64,000 nucleotides of DNA, from positions 1 through 64,000 of the forward strand of contig JAEWGR010000051.1 of NCBI GenBank assembly GCA_023388195.1. Reading direction: 5' to 3'. This document shows positions 35,284 through 42,985 of this stretch, piece by piece (the stretch's first letter is position 1; each line of letters starts with the position of its first letter). Source of the DNA: Bacillota bacterium. GTDB lineage: Bacteria > Bacillota > Negativicutes > Sporomusales > Sporomusaceae. The notes beneath the pieces are model-generated. The model saw nothing but the letters and a program-made list of their open reading frames with translations. It searched no databases and had not been told where the DNA came from. Both the position numbers and the translations under genes were made by a program.

Positions 35284-38200
35284 ATGAACGAGTTATCGGC
35301 GGTTTTGTTGGGAAGCCCTGAGGTTTACTGGAATGGAAAACGGGTGTTTTTTCCGTTTGCGAAGATGGAAGCCTTATTATATTATTTGTTGGTTAAAAGG
35401 AACTCTACGCGCGAAGAATTAGCGGCTTTATTGTGGCAGGACATGGAGGATGGGGCAGCCAGAAAAAATCTGCGCAATACACTCTATTTGTTGAAGAAAC
35501 TGACGGCAGACAATTTAATACAGACCCCCTCGCGGGCTAATGTTTTACTAAATACCGAAACCGTCAGTGTTACTACCGATTTTCAGGAATTTAACGAGGC
35601 CTCCCCGGCCGAATCGCTGGTATTGTACCGGGGGGAGTTTCTGGAGGGGTTTGCCTGTAAAGATGCCGATGTGTTTGAAACCTGGGTGAACCGCCGGCGG
35701 GAGAGTTGTAAAGAAGACATGATTGCCCGGCTGACCAAGGTCATTGTAGCCCGGCTTAATAACAAAGATTATGGTGCGGCCGAACGGTATCTTAAGCAGC
35801 TGATAACGCTGGATGAATACAATGAGAGTGCTTACCGGACGCTGATGAAGGTGTACGAACGGGCCGGAGCCTTAAATAAGGCCGTTGCCGTCTATGACAA
35901 TTTGCAGGAAAAACTCAGCAGTGAACTGGGCATCGGCCCGCAGGATAAAACCCGGGAGGCTTATGAACGGATCAGGTCTAAGCTGGTTAATCAACTGGTA
36001 GTGCCGGCAGAGGCGACCGCCGAGAATTTTTTTGGCCGCAAAAGTGAGCTGCTATGGCTGCAGCGTATTGTGGCCGATTTTTGTGCAGGCTCCTCGCCGT
36101 GCGTATGTGCAATGGTGAGCGGTGAGCAGGGAGTGGGGAAAACCGAAATTGTCCAGCGGCTGCAGGAAACGCTGGCTGCCGACTGTTTAACTGTTTTGCG
36201 TACCCAGTGTTATCAGGCGGAACAGGAATACCCCTATAAAGCCTGGAACCCAATCTTTTGCCAGGCGATGGAGCTGCTATCGCAGCGGGGCGTGGTACTG
36301 CCTGCTATCTGGTATCAGGTTATTGCCTATGTATTTCCGGCAGTTCTCGGGAATCAGGCTGTTGCCTGCCAGAGTCAGGCCGTCAACGGCTATAATATTC
36401 ATTCCGGTATGATTGAAGAGGTTATGGGCAGTATTCTAGACAAGGTTGCGGCTTCGAGAAAGGTACTCTTACTTATTGATGATGTGCAATGGCTGGATAT
36501 GCAGGGCTGGTCAGTATTGCGCCAACTGCTGCGGTCAGCGCGGCAGCATATATTATGTATCGCAACCTGCCGGACCGAATATCAGGGACAAATAGAATTG
36601 TTGGTCGGGAATTTACGGCACGAGGGTCTGGTGGAGACCCTGACTCTCGAAAATTTCAGCCGGGAAGAGGTTGGCCGGTTTGCGGAGTTGATGCTGCCGG
36701 CTGATAAGATTACGGCCGGGCTGCAAAAAAAACTGTATGAATATACGGATGGCAACGCCTTGTTTTTAGTTGAAAGCTTTAAATTGATTAAGCTGGGCCA
36801 AAATGTGAACCTCCTGTCACCGCGCCTGCGGAGTGTGCTGCATGAGCAGGTTAACACGCTTGGGGACAATGCCCGAAAAGTTCTTGATGTCATGTCGGCC
36901 TTTTTCAATAATGTCGGCTATAATGAGTTGCTGGCGGTTTGCGGGATGAATGAGTTTGAAATTGTAGAAGCCATTGAGGAATTGCAGCAGCGGCGGCTTA
37001 TTCAGGAAACGGCAGGCACCGTTCCCGGGGGCACAGGGCCTGTCTACAAGTATAACCATATCCGGATCAGAAGTTATGTCTATGGCGAGTTGTCTTCTTC
37101 CAGAAAACAGTTAATCCACAGGCGGGCAGGCCGGTATTTGGAAGAACTGATGGATAAAGACGCAGGGGGACAGGACTTATATTCGGAGATCCTATATCAT
37201 TATTCGCAAATTGATGAAAAAATAAAAATACTTGAATATACAATTAAGCTTGCCGAAAGATTTTGCTGTCCCCAATATGAATTATTCCCTGAACTAAGTG
37301 ATATGCAGCGGAGCAATGGTTTTATTCTGGACAACAAATTGCAGATTATGAATTATTTGGATAAGATCAAAGAGCTGTTGACCGCTGTGGAGCAGGAACA
37401 TGTGCCGCAGGCGAGCTTAAGCCGGTTCCGGGCAGCCTACCTGGAAATGCTGGGACGCTATTATATCTGGCGCGGGGAACATCTGGCCGGCCTGCGGGCC
37501 ATCCATCAGCTGTTGCGTCTTGCGGCCAAAAAAAGTTTTGTTGATTATACAATCAAAGGGTATCAGCAGATTGTATATTGCGGCATCCAGATCCGCAATC
37601 CCAAGCTGATCGAGCTCTTTGCCGATAAGTTGCTGCAAACAGCCCAGGCCGCCAACCTGGCAGAAAAACAGGCCGTGATCCAGCGGTTCCTGGGGATTGC
37701 TTATGCTTTGCGCCGGCAAACAAGCCAGGCGGAACAATACTATCGCCAGTCAATCGCGAATTATAAGCGCCTGGGGGAAAGGCCGGGAGAATTCAATCTG
37801 CATATTGCCGCCGGCTATAACTACATCGGCGATATAAGGCGCCTGGAGGGCAAGCTGGCTGAGGCCCTATATTACTATGATCAGGCTATCAGGGTCGCTG
37901 GCAGCAGCCGGAGCAGCGCCGGGGTTGTAATCTTTTTGGTTAATGCCGGCCATGCCGCCTACGACCTGGAGGAATACAGCAAGGCTTTTGCGTATTTGAC
38001 AGAAGCCCTGACCCTTGAAGCCCAGTTTGGCGAATATCAGGGCTATTGGTGTCTGCGGAGCTACTGCACGTTGCATTGCATTCTGGCCTTATTGGCTGTC
38101 AAAGATAACTCCCTGCAGCAAGGGCGCAGCTACCTGGAGAAAGCAGATGAGTTTCTGCAGCGGTATCATGATCTTTATCAGGCCGGGCTTATTGCCAGGG

Positions 38201-38385
38201 CCAAGCTGGAGATTAGCGTCAGCATGCAGCAGGATATCCGCCTAAAAGCGGTTTTTGCCGATTATTTGCCGTTACCGGTTGAGGAATATTACCGTCACGG
38301 ACAAGGTGTTTTTAGTAAAACCGGGAATGCATTTGAGCAAATAATACTGGATAAATTGTATGCAGCCGCAAATGGTGCAAAATAA
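35284..38385 (+). CDS. BTAD/SARP-type regulator with AAA+ ATPase and TPR-like domains
   Basis: 1033 residues. The N-terminal OmpR-like winged helix (about 1-95) and BTAD domain (about 100-245: YRGEFLEG, YNESAYRTLMKVYERAGALNKAVAVYDNLQEKLSSELGIGP) are followed by a STAND/AAA ATPase with Walker A GEQGVGKTE (about 279-287) and Walker B LLIDDVQWLD (about 396-405). The remaining half (about 600-1030) is helical and TPR-like. This architecture is a MalT/AfsR-like signal-responsive activator. It sits between hutD and the hut-type operon and ends in two terminators, so it may control this catabolic region. The DNA site and ligand are unknown. The ribosome site before ATG is weak. Confidence 0.85.
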   Translation: MNELSAVLLGSPEVYWNGKRVFFPFAKMEALLYYLLVKRNSTREELAALLWQDMEDGAARKNLRNTLYLLKKLTADNLIQTPSRANVLLNTETVSVTTDFQEFNEASPAESLVLYRGEFLEGFACKDADVFETWVNRRRESCKEDMIARLTKVIVARLNNKDYGAAERYLKQLITLDEYNESAYRTLMKVYERAGALNKAVAVYDNLQEKLSSELGIGPQDKTREAYERIRSKLVNQLVVPAEATAENFFGRKSELLWLQRIVADFCAGSSPCVCAMVSGEQGVGKTEIVQRLQETLAADCLTVLRTQCYQAEQEYPYKAWNPIFCQAMELLSQRGVVLPAIWYQVIAYVFPAVLGNQAVACQSQAVNGYNIHSGMIEEVMGSILDKVAASRKVLLLIDDVQWLDMQGWSVLRQLLRSARQHILCIATCRTEYQGQIELLVGNLRHEGLVETLTLENFSREEVGRFAELMLPADKITAGLQKKLYEYTDGNALFLVESFKLIKLGQNVNLLSPRLRSVLHEQVNTLGDNARKVLDVMSAFFNNVGYNELLAVCGMNEFEIVEAIEELQQRRLIQETAGTVPGGTGPVYKYNHIRIRSYVYGELSSSRKQLIHRRAGRYLEELMDKDAGGQDLYSEILYHYSQIDEKIKILEYTIKLAERFCCPQYELFPELSDMQRSNGFILDNKLQIMNYLDKIKELLTAVEQEHVPQASLSRFRAAYLEMLGRYYIWRGEHLAGLRAIHQLLRLAAKKSFVDYTIKGYQQIVYCGIQIRNPKLIELFADKLLQTAQAANLAEKQAVIQRFLGIAYALRRQTSQAEQYYRQSIANYKRLGERPGEFNLHIAAGYNYIGDIRRLEGKLAEALYYYDQAIRVAGSSRSSAGVVIFLVNAGHAAYDLEEYSKAFAYLTEALTLEAQFGEYQGYWCLRSYCTLHCILALLAVKDNSLQQGRSYLEKADEFLQRYHDLYQAGLIARAKLEISVSMQQDIRLKAVFADYLPLPVEEYYRHGQGVFSKTGNAFEQIILDKLYAAANGAK

Positions 38386-38407
38386 TTTTGCATAATAAAC
38401 AGACGCA

Positions 38408-38508
38408 GGGGCAAAAATGTTGATGTTTTTGCCCCATTTTACGAAAAAATATGTAACAAGGCGACTGCCAAATGATTTTGCGTGCAAAATTATTTGGCAG
38501 TATTTTTG
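38408..38508 (+). terminator. Two consecutive intrinsic terminators after the BTAD regulator
   Basis: GGGGCAAAAA (38408-38417) pairs with TTTTTGCCCC (38426-38435), followed by ATTTT. Then ACTGCCAAATGATTTTGC (38464-38481) pairs with 38484-38501 almost perfectly, followed by TATTTTTGTTT. They insulate the sigma-54 promoter downstream. Confidence 0.9.
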
Positions 38509-38640
38509 TTTAACAAGCAAAAATATATTGAAAAAACCGTTGATTCTGAAAAAACAATAAGATATTTTAGCAAAATTTCTATAAATTTTGGATAGATTAA
38601 CGGGTTTTTTCGAAAAATCAGAATGATTCCTGCCTGGTAT

Positions 38641-38657
38641 TTGGCATGATACTTGCT
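38641..38657 (+). promoter_or_regulatory. Sigma-54 promoter of the hut-type operon
   Basis: TTGGCATGATACTTGCT: GG (38643-38644), ten bases, GC (38655-38656). It matches the TGGCAnnnnnnTTGCW consensus closely. Two sigma-54 activators are encoded in the window. Confidence 0.85.
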
Positions 38658-38906
38658 TTTATAAAAGACTGAATGAGCAAAGTTTCAAACGCAGTGGACA
38701 TAGCCGGTGTGGGCATCAGATGCTTGACCCCGTTCTGAACACTATGGTGGATTTTGCCGGGGTTGCACGGACAAGGCCGCAGTTGGTCTGCGGCGCTGTA
38801 CTGCCCTTATAGCTAAGGCAGGGTGAGGAGGTATAGTTTATCAAAAAGGTGTTTCCGGATTGTATGACCACAACGTATCAAGACTTCTAAAGGCAGGTGT
38901 TTTTGA
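38658..38906 (+). other. Long untranslated leader of the hut-type operon
   Basis: About 240 bases lie between the sigma-54 promoter and the first start codon. They contain a GCCGCA/TGCGGC hairpin near 38780-38795. GAGGAGGT (about 38826-38833) has no standard start codon at a usual distance. I see no clear gene or known riboswitch. Confidence 0.4.
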
Positions 38907-40301
38907 ATGTTATTATCAACCCTAGATAATCTGGTTATTATTGTGTTTACATTGTTCATTGTCTTTGTTGGCTATCATTTCTCAAAAACGGTAAAAGATA
39001 TGGAGAGCTTTTACCTGGGTAACCGCAGTCTGCCCTGGTCCTTAATTGTGGGGGCGCTGGTGGCTACCTGGTATGGCGGCGTCGGTACGGTGGGAACCGT
39101 GGAATATGCCGCCATGTATGGTCTTTCTATCTGGCTCATCTGGTGCGTAACTGCCCATGCCGGTCGGATACCGCTGGCCTTATGGGTAGGACCAAAAATC
39201 CATGTCAGAACCGATATAACCGTGCCTGATTTGCTGGAGAGTGTTTATGGCAAAGGGGTGGCTGTGCTGGGGGCCATTCTCATGTTTATCTATTGCACGC
39301 AGCTGGGCAACGTAACCGCTATGGGCTTTATTGGCAAAGCTGCGTGGGGGATTAGCAATGTGACTGCCGGTGTCATCTGCGTGGGTATCGTGGTAGTGCT
39401 GGCTGTATTAGGCGGTTTGATGGGTGTTGCGGTAACCGATATGGTGCTGTTCTGGTGCATGTGCTTTGGCCTGACAATGGTAATGCCCGGTCAATGGACC
39501 GATATTGGCGGCTGGGCCGGTTTGCAGCAGGCCCTGGCAAGTACGCCTGAGTTATTGGACCCTGTGGGCGGGCTGACGCCAATGAAGGCGGTTATGCTGT
39601 GTGTCCTCGCTTTCGGGGTGTATGCGGACCCGACCTTCTATCAGCGGTTTTCGGCCGCCGATTCACCGAAGGCCGGCCGGCGGGCCTTATTATCCTGCTT
39701 TGTTATCTGGATCTGCTTTGACATCGTATTAACACTGGCCGGCCTGGTTGTCAAAGCGAAATACCCTGATCTGGTGCCAGGCGAAGGGTATATAAAACTG
39801 GTCCTGGAAAGCTTGCCCGAGGGGGTAAGAGCCCTCTTTATCATTGGTTTGGTCGGTGGGATTGTATCGGCGCTGGACGGCTATTACCTGTCAGGCGGGG
39901 CTACGCTGGCTAACGATATTTATGCCAGGTTCAAAGGCAATCTAACGCAGAAACAACTGGTTGCCGCCACCCGGGCCGGTATTGTTATTGTTGCCGTGTT
40001 GTCACTGTTAGTGGCCTTCCAGTTTACTACCGCCCAGGATGCCTTTATTTTTGTTGGCAGCCTTTGGATGGCCGCCGGTTTTGTCCCTATTGTCGGGGCC
40101 CTGGTCTGGCCGGGAAGAAAGACGGTATTAGGCGGTTATATGGGACTGCTGGCCGGGGTCTTTGTCTTCTCCTATTTAAAGATTTTTCCTTTGGAAGCGT
40201 TTGAAATGGAACCGCTTGTTGCCGCGCTGCCGATATCGCTGCTGGCCTGGATGATCGGCAATAAGGTTGGCACAACAGTTGTCGAGAAGGAGGCTGCCTA
40301 G
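38907..40301 (+). CDS. Sodium:solute symporter family transporter
   Basis: 464 residues with about 13 TM segments, SSS (LeuT-fold) family. The N-terminus has FVGYHFSKTVKDMESFYLGNRSLPW, the usual SSS opening, followed by GALVATWYGGVGTVGTVEYAAMYGLSIWL and the DPTFYQRFSAADSPKAGRRALL motif. It is the first gene of the hut-type operon behind the sigma-54 promoter, so it probably imports the substrate of the pathway, histidine or a histidine derivative. A weak ribosome site (AGGCAGGTG) precedes ATG. A small membrane protein starts right after its stop codon. Confidence 0.88.
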   Translation: MLLSTLDNLVIIVFTLFIVFVGYHFSKTVKDMESFYLGNRSLPWSLIVGALVATWYGGVGTVGTVEYAAMYGLSIWLIWCVTAHAGRIPLALWVGPKIHVRTDITVPDLLESVYGKGVAVLGAILMFIYCTQLGNVTAMGFIGKAAWGISNVTAGVICVGIVVVLAVLGGLMGVAVTDMVLFWCMCFGLTMVMPGQWTDIGGWAGLQQALASTPELLDPVGGLTPMKAVMLCVLAFGVYADPTFYQRFSAADSPKAGRRALLSCFVIWICFDIVLTLAGLVVKAKYPDLVPGEGYIKLVLESLPEGVRALFIIGLVGGIVSALDGYYLSGGATLANDIYARFKGNLTQKQLVAATRAGIVIVAVLSLLVAFQFTTAQDAFIFVGSLWMAAGFVPIVGALVWPGRKTVLGGYMGLLAGVFVFSYLKIFPLEAFEMEPLVAALPISLLAWMIGNKVGTTVVEKEAA

Positions 40302-40550
40302 ATGTCAAAGAAAGATTTGGAAATAAGCTGGTTTGGTATTGACGGATTTTTGGTTGCTTTGTATTTTGTTGCTGTTGCTGTCATTTACTATGCCATCAGC
40401 ACGCAGAATGATTTTATTGTGGGTACAGTCATTCCTTATGGACTCATGATTACGGTAACTCTTATTTTTCTGAACTATTTATCCATTGTGTTCAAATTTA
40501 CCAAAAATAACGGTAACGAAAGCCGTACAGGCGAGGACAAATCGGTGTAA
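40302..40550 (+). CDS. Small two-TM membrane protein, putative symporter partner (82 aa)
   Basis: Two hydrophobic helices (about residues 13-33 and 40-64) with an acidic start, MSKKDLEISWFG, and a charged tail. Its ATG follows the symporter stop codon without any gap, and AAGGAGG lies in the 3' end of the symporter gene, so translation is coupled. Several SSS transporters have small companion subunits of this size; the pairing here is inferred from position, and no specific family was recognised. Confidence 0.75.
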   Translation: MSKKDLEISWFGIDGFLVALYFVAVAVIYYAISTQNDFIVGTVIPYGLMITVTLIFLNYLSIVFKFTKNNGNESRTGEDKSV

Positions 40551-40565
40551 GCTGGAGCGTAAGAT

Positions 40566-41108
40566 ATGGACATTAAAGTATTTCCTATTTCCATTGAAAA
40601 AGAAGCAGCCGGACTAATGGCCGAAGCCCGGGGGAAATGGCTGAGAAAATTATTTTGCCGCGGCAAGGCCTTGTCTGAAATCAGGCTGCATTTTATTGAA
40701 TGCAAACTGATTACGTATGAGATCAGTCACCGGCCCAATTTATTGGACAGACTGTTTTCCCGCCGCGCCGGCGGCAGCAAGCAGACGATAACCATGCTGG
40801 CAGACGGCAGCAATAGTTCTGTGGCCTGGGTGGATACCATGCCCAGTGTTGTTACCCTGGAAAATGTGCAAGAGGAACAACTCCAATACTCGGCCAGGGA
40901 CGAACAGTTTTTAATTAACAAAGGACGTTCGGTTGCGTTAAAGGTTGTGCACAGGCATGTCGGCGGCATCCCGGAGATTAGGGAGCTTAAGGTGGAAAGC
41001 GTGTTCCGGCCGTACTGGATTGCTTTTTTTGGTGAGGTTATTGAAGGAAAAAAAGTCCATTATACGCCGATTGCCGCCGACGGGTGCAAGATCCAGAAAA
41101 CTTTCTGA
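40566..41108 (+). CDS. Conserved-looking hypothetical protein in the hut-type operon (180 aa)
   Basis: No family recognised. The product is soluble, basic in the N-terminal third (GKWLRKLFCRGK, ISHRPNLLDRLFSRRAGG) and richer in beta-strand pattern in the rest, with KVVHRHVGGIPEIRELKVESVFRPYW and a closing FGEVIEGKKVHYTPI. It lies 15 bases after the small membrane protein gene and is in the same operon, so it may belong to substrate uptake or regulation. GGAG precedes ATG by eight bases. Confidence 0.75.
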   Translation: MDIKVFPISIEKEAAGLMAEARGKWLRKLFCRGKALSEIRLHFIECKLITYEISHRPNLLDRLFSRRAGGSKQTITMLADGSNSSVAWVDTMPSVVTLENVQEEQLQYSARDEQFLINKGRSVALKVVHRHVGGIPEIRELKVESVFRPYWIAFFGEVIEGKKVHYTPIAADGCKIQKTF

Positions 41109-41305
41109 TGATAGATGCAATTTCTCGCCTAACGGCAACTGATAGCGGCATCAGCGCTGCTATCAGTCTTTATTTTGGCTGTTCCGGCCAACAGCGCAAG
41201 GCCCTGCCGCCGGAACAGGAACAAGTGGAGACACATATTTTGATTGCAGGCAGGGGCGGTAATCCTTCTCCTGCCATAGGAGGGCAGCAGCCATGGTGGC
41301 AGTAA
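41108..41305 (+). CDS. Possible small overlapping reading frame (65 aa), doubtful
   Basis: The frame starts in the TGATG overlap with the preceding stop and runs 13 bases into the lyase gene. It would encode MIDAISRLTATDSGIS... ending PWWQ. Contiguity with both neighbours is suggestive, but there is no ribosome site of its own and the composition is unremarkable. It may be only an open spacer. Confidence 0.25.
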   Translation: MIDAISRLTATDSGISAAISLYFGCSGQQRKALPPEQEQVETHILIAGRGGNPSPAIGGQQPWWQ

Positions 41306-42843
41306 AAAATGCAGATAATACGTCAGTCGTAGTCCTTGGCGGCAAAATAAGTATGGAAGATTTGGTGGCAGTCGCCCGCTTTGGCGCCAGGGTGGAGTTT
41401 TCTGATGTTTATTGTCAACGCGTGAAGAAATCCCGGAGCCTGGTGGAAAAATGGATTGGCGAGGGCCGGGTAATGTATGGTATTACTACCGGTTTTGGCT
41501 CCTTATGCACAGAGGTAATATCGCCGGCAGAAACAGCGCAGTTACAGAGAAATATTGTTTTATCCCATGCTACCTCGGTGGGTGACCCCTTGACGATTGA
41601 GGAAGTACGGGCAACCATGCTGATGGTATTACAGAATATCGGCCAGGGATATTGCGGGGCCCGGCTGGAAACCGTAGAATTGTACCGGCAGTTTCTCAAT
41701 CTTGGTCTCACACCGTATGCCCCTAAAGAGGGCTCGGTAGGTTATCTCAGCCCGGAAGCCCATATGGCATTAGTCTTGATTGGGGAAGGGCAGGCCTATG
41801 TCGGCAGTGAACTGCTGCCTGCCGGGGAAGCGCTGCGCCGGGTCGGGCTGGCACCGACCGAACTGGCCGCCAAAGAAGGCTTGGTTCTGGTTTCCGGGAC
41901 TACCAGTGTTACGGCCCTCGGTGCTCTGGCCCTGTACGATATGTTAAATGCAGCCAAGTGCGCCGATATAATTGGGGCTATGACACTGGAGGTCTTAAAA
42001 GGAACCACGCGGGCCTTTGATGAACGGCTGATGAGTGTCCGGCCTCACGCCGAGCAGGGAAACACAGCTGCTAATGTAAGAAAAGTATTGCACGATTCGG
42101 CAGTGGCCGCCCAGTTTCAAAATTACCGCCTGCAGGATGCAATGTCCATCCGTTGCATACCGCAGCTTCATGGTGCTGCCAAAAAGACACTTAAGGATGC
42201 GCTTATCGCTGTAGAAACCGAAATTAATTCCTGTTGTGACAATCCGATCATCTGGCCGGAAGGGGAAGATGGGGAAGCCATCTCCGGCTGTAACGCCGAT
42301 TCATCCTATGTAGGTATTGAACTTGACTCGGCCTGTATTGCCGCCACTGTACTGGCAAAAATGTCAGAACGGAGGAACAGCCGTTTGATAGATGGCAGCC
42401 TTTCGGGTTATCCAAGTTTTCTGATTAAGAATCCAGGACTCAATTCAGGCCTGATGATACCACAGTATACGCAGGCCGGATTGCTTAATGATATGAAAAT
42501 CCTGTCCCATCCGGCAACAATTGACGGCATTCCCACCTGTGGCAATCAGGAGGATTATGTGGCCATGGGCTACAATGCCGTTAAAAAAGCAAGACAGATT
42601 GCCGAAAAACTGGAATTTATTCTGGCAATTGAACTGTTGTCTGTATATCAGGCCCATCAATTTCTGGAAAATGATATAGCACCGGCTACGGCCGTGCAGG
42701 CTGTTCTGAGCGCGATTGCCCGGACTGTGCCAATTATGAGTGAAGATATTTACCTTTATCCTCATATTAATACCCTCAGAAATATGATTCACCAGCAGGA
42801 ACTGGTAAGGCTGACTGAAGAAAAGACCGGTAAGCTGTTATAA
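41293..42843 (+). CDS. hutH: Histidine ammonia-lyase family enzyme lacking the MIO triad
   Basis: 516 residues, aromatic amino acid lyase fold. Conserved features are the base-containing loop YGITTGFGSL (62-71), RNIVLSHATSVGDPL (including the HAL-type His 92), QDAMSIRCIPQLHGAAKKTL, INSCCDNPI, and NQEDYVAMGYNAVKKA. The segment that should read GSVG-ASG-DLAPLAHM instead reads GSVGYLSPEAHM (147-158): three residues are missing and no Ala-Ser-Gly is left to cyclise into MIO. It lies directly before urocanase, so the product is probably urocanate. Either the enzyme works without MIO, as ergothionase does on a trimethylated amine, or it is inactive; the otherwise conserved active site argues for activity. 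AGGAGG precedes ATG 41293. Confidence 0.85.
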   Translation: MVAVKNADNTSVVVLGGKISMEDLVAVARFGARVEFSDVYCQRVKKSRSLVEKWIGEGRVMYGITTGFGSLCTEVISPAETAQLQRNIVLSHATSVGDPLTIEEVRATMLMVLQNIGQGYCGARLETVELYRQFLNLGLTPYAPKEGSVGYLSPEAHMALVLIGEGQAYVGSELLPAGEALRRVGLAPTELAAKEGLVLVSGTTSVTALGALALYDMLNAAKCADIIGAMTLEVLKGTTRAFDERLMSVRPHAEQGNTAANVRKVLHDSAVAAQFQNYRLQDAMSIRCIPQLHGAAKKTLKDALIAVETEINSCCDNPIIWPEGEDGEAISGCNADSSYVGIELDSACIAATVLAKMSERRNSRLIDGSLSGYPSFLIKNPGLNSGLMIPQYTQAGLLNDMKILSHPATIDGIPTCGNQEDYVAMGYNAVKKARQIAEKLEFILAIELLSVYQAHQFLENDIAPATAVQAVLSAIARTVPIMSEDIYLYPHINTLRNMIHQQELVRLTEEKTGKLL

Positions 42844-42985
42844 AGTACCGGGAGCCATTGCCGTCAAAAATGAATTGCTTGCAGATAAACGATACTTGCC
42901 GGAATTTTGACGTTTAGTTGACGCAAGATATGATACAGTAATGGTAAAGTAAGGTATAATAGAGGATATACATGGAGGGATAATT

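Noticed and set aside
38826..38890. Leader peptide after GAGGAGGT before the symporter gene
   Set aside because: No ATG, GTG or TTG at usable spacing; only an ATC-started short frame would fit.
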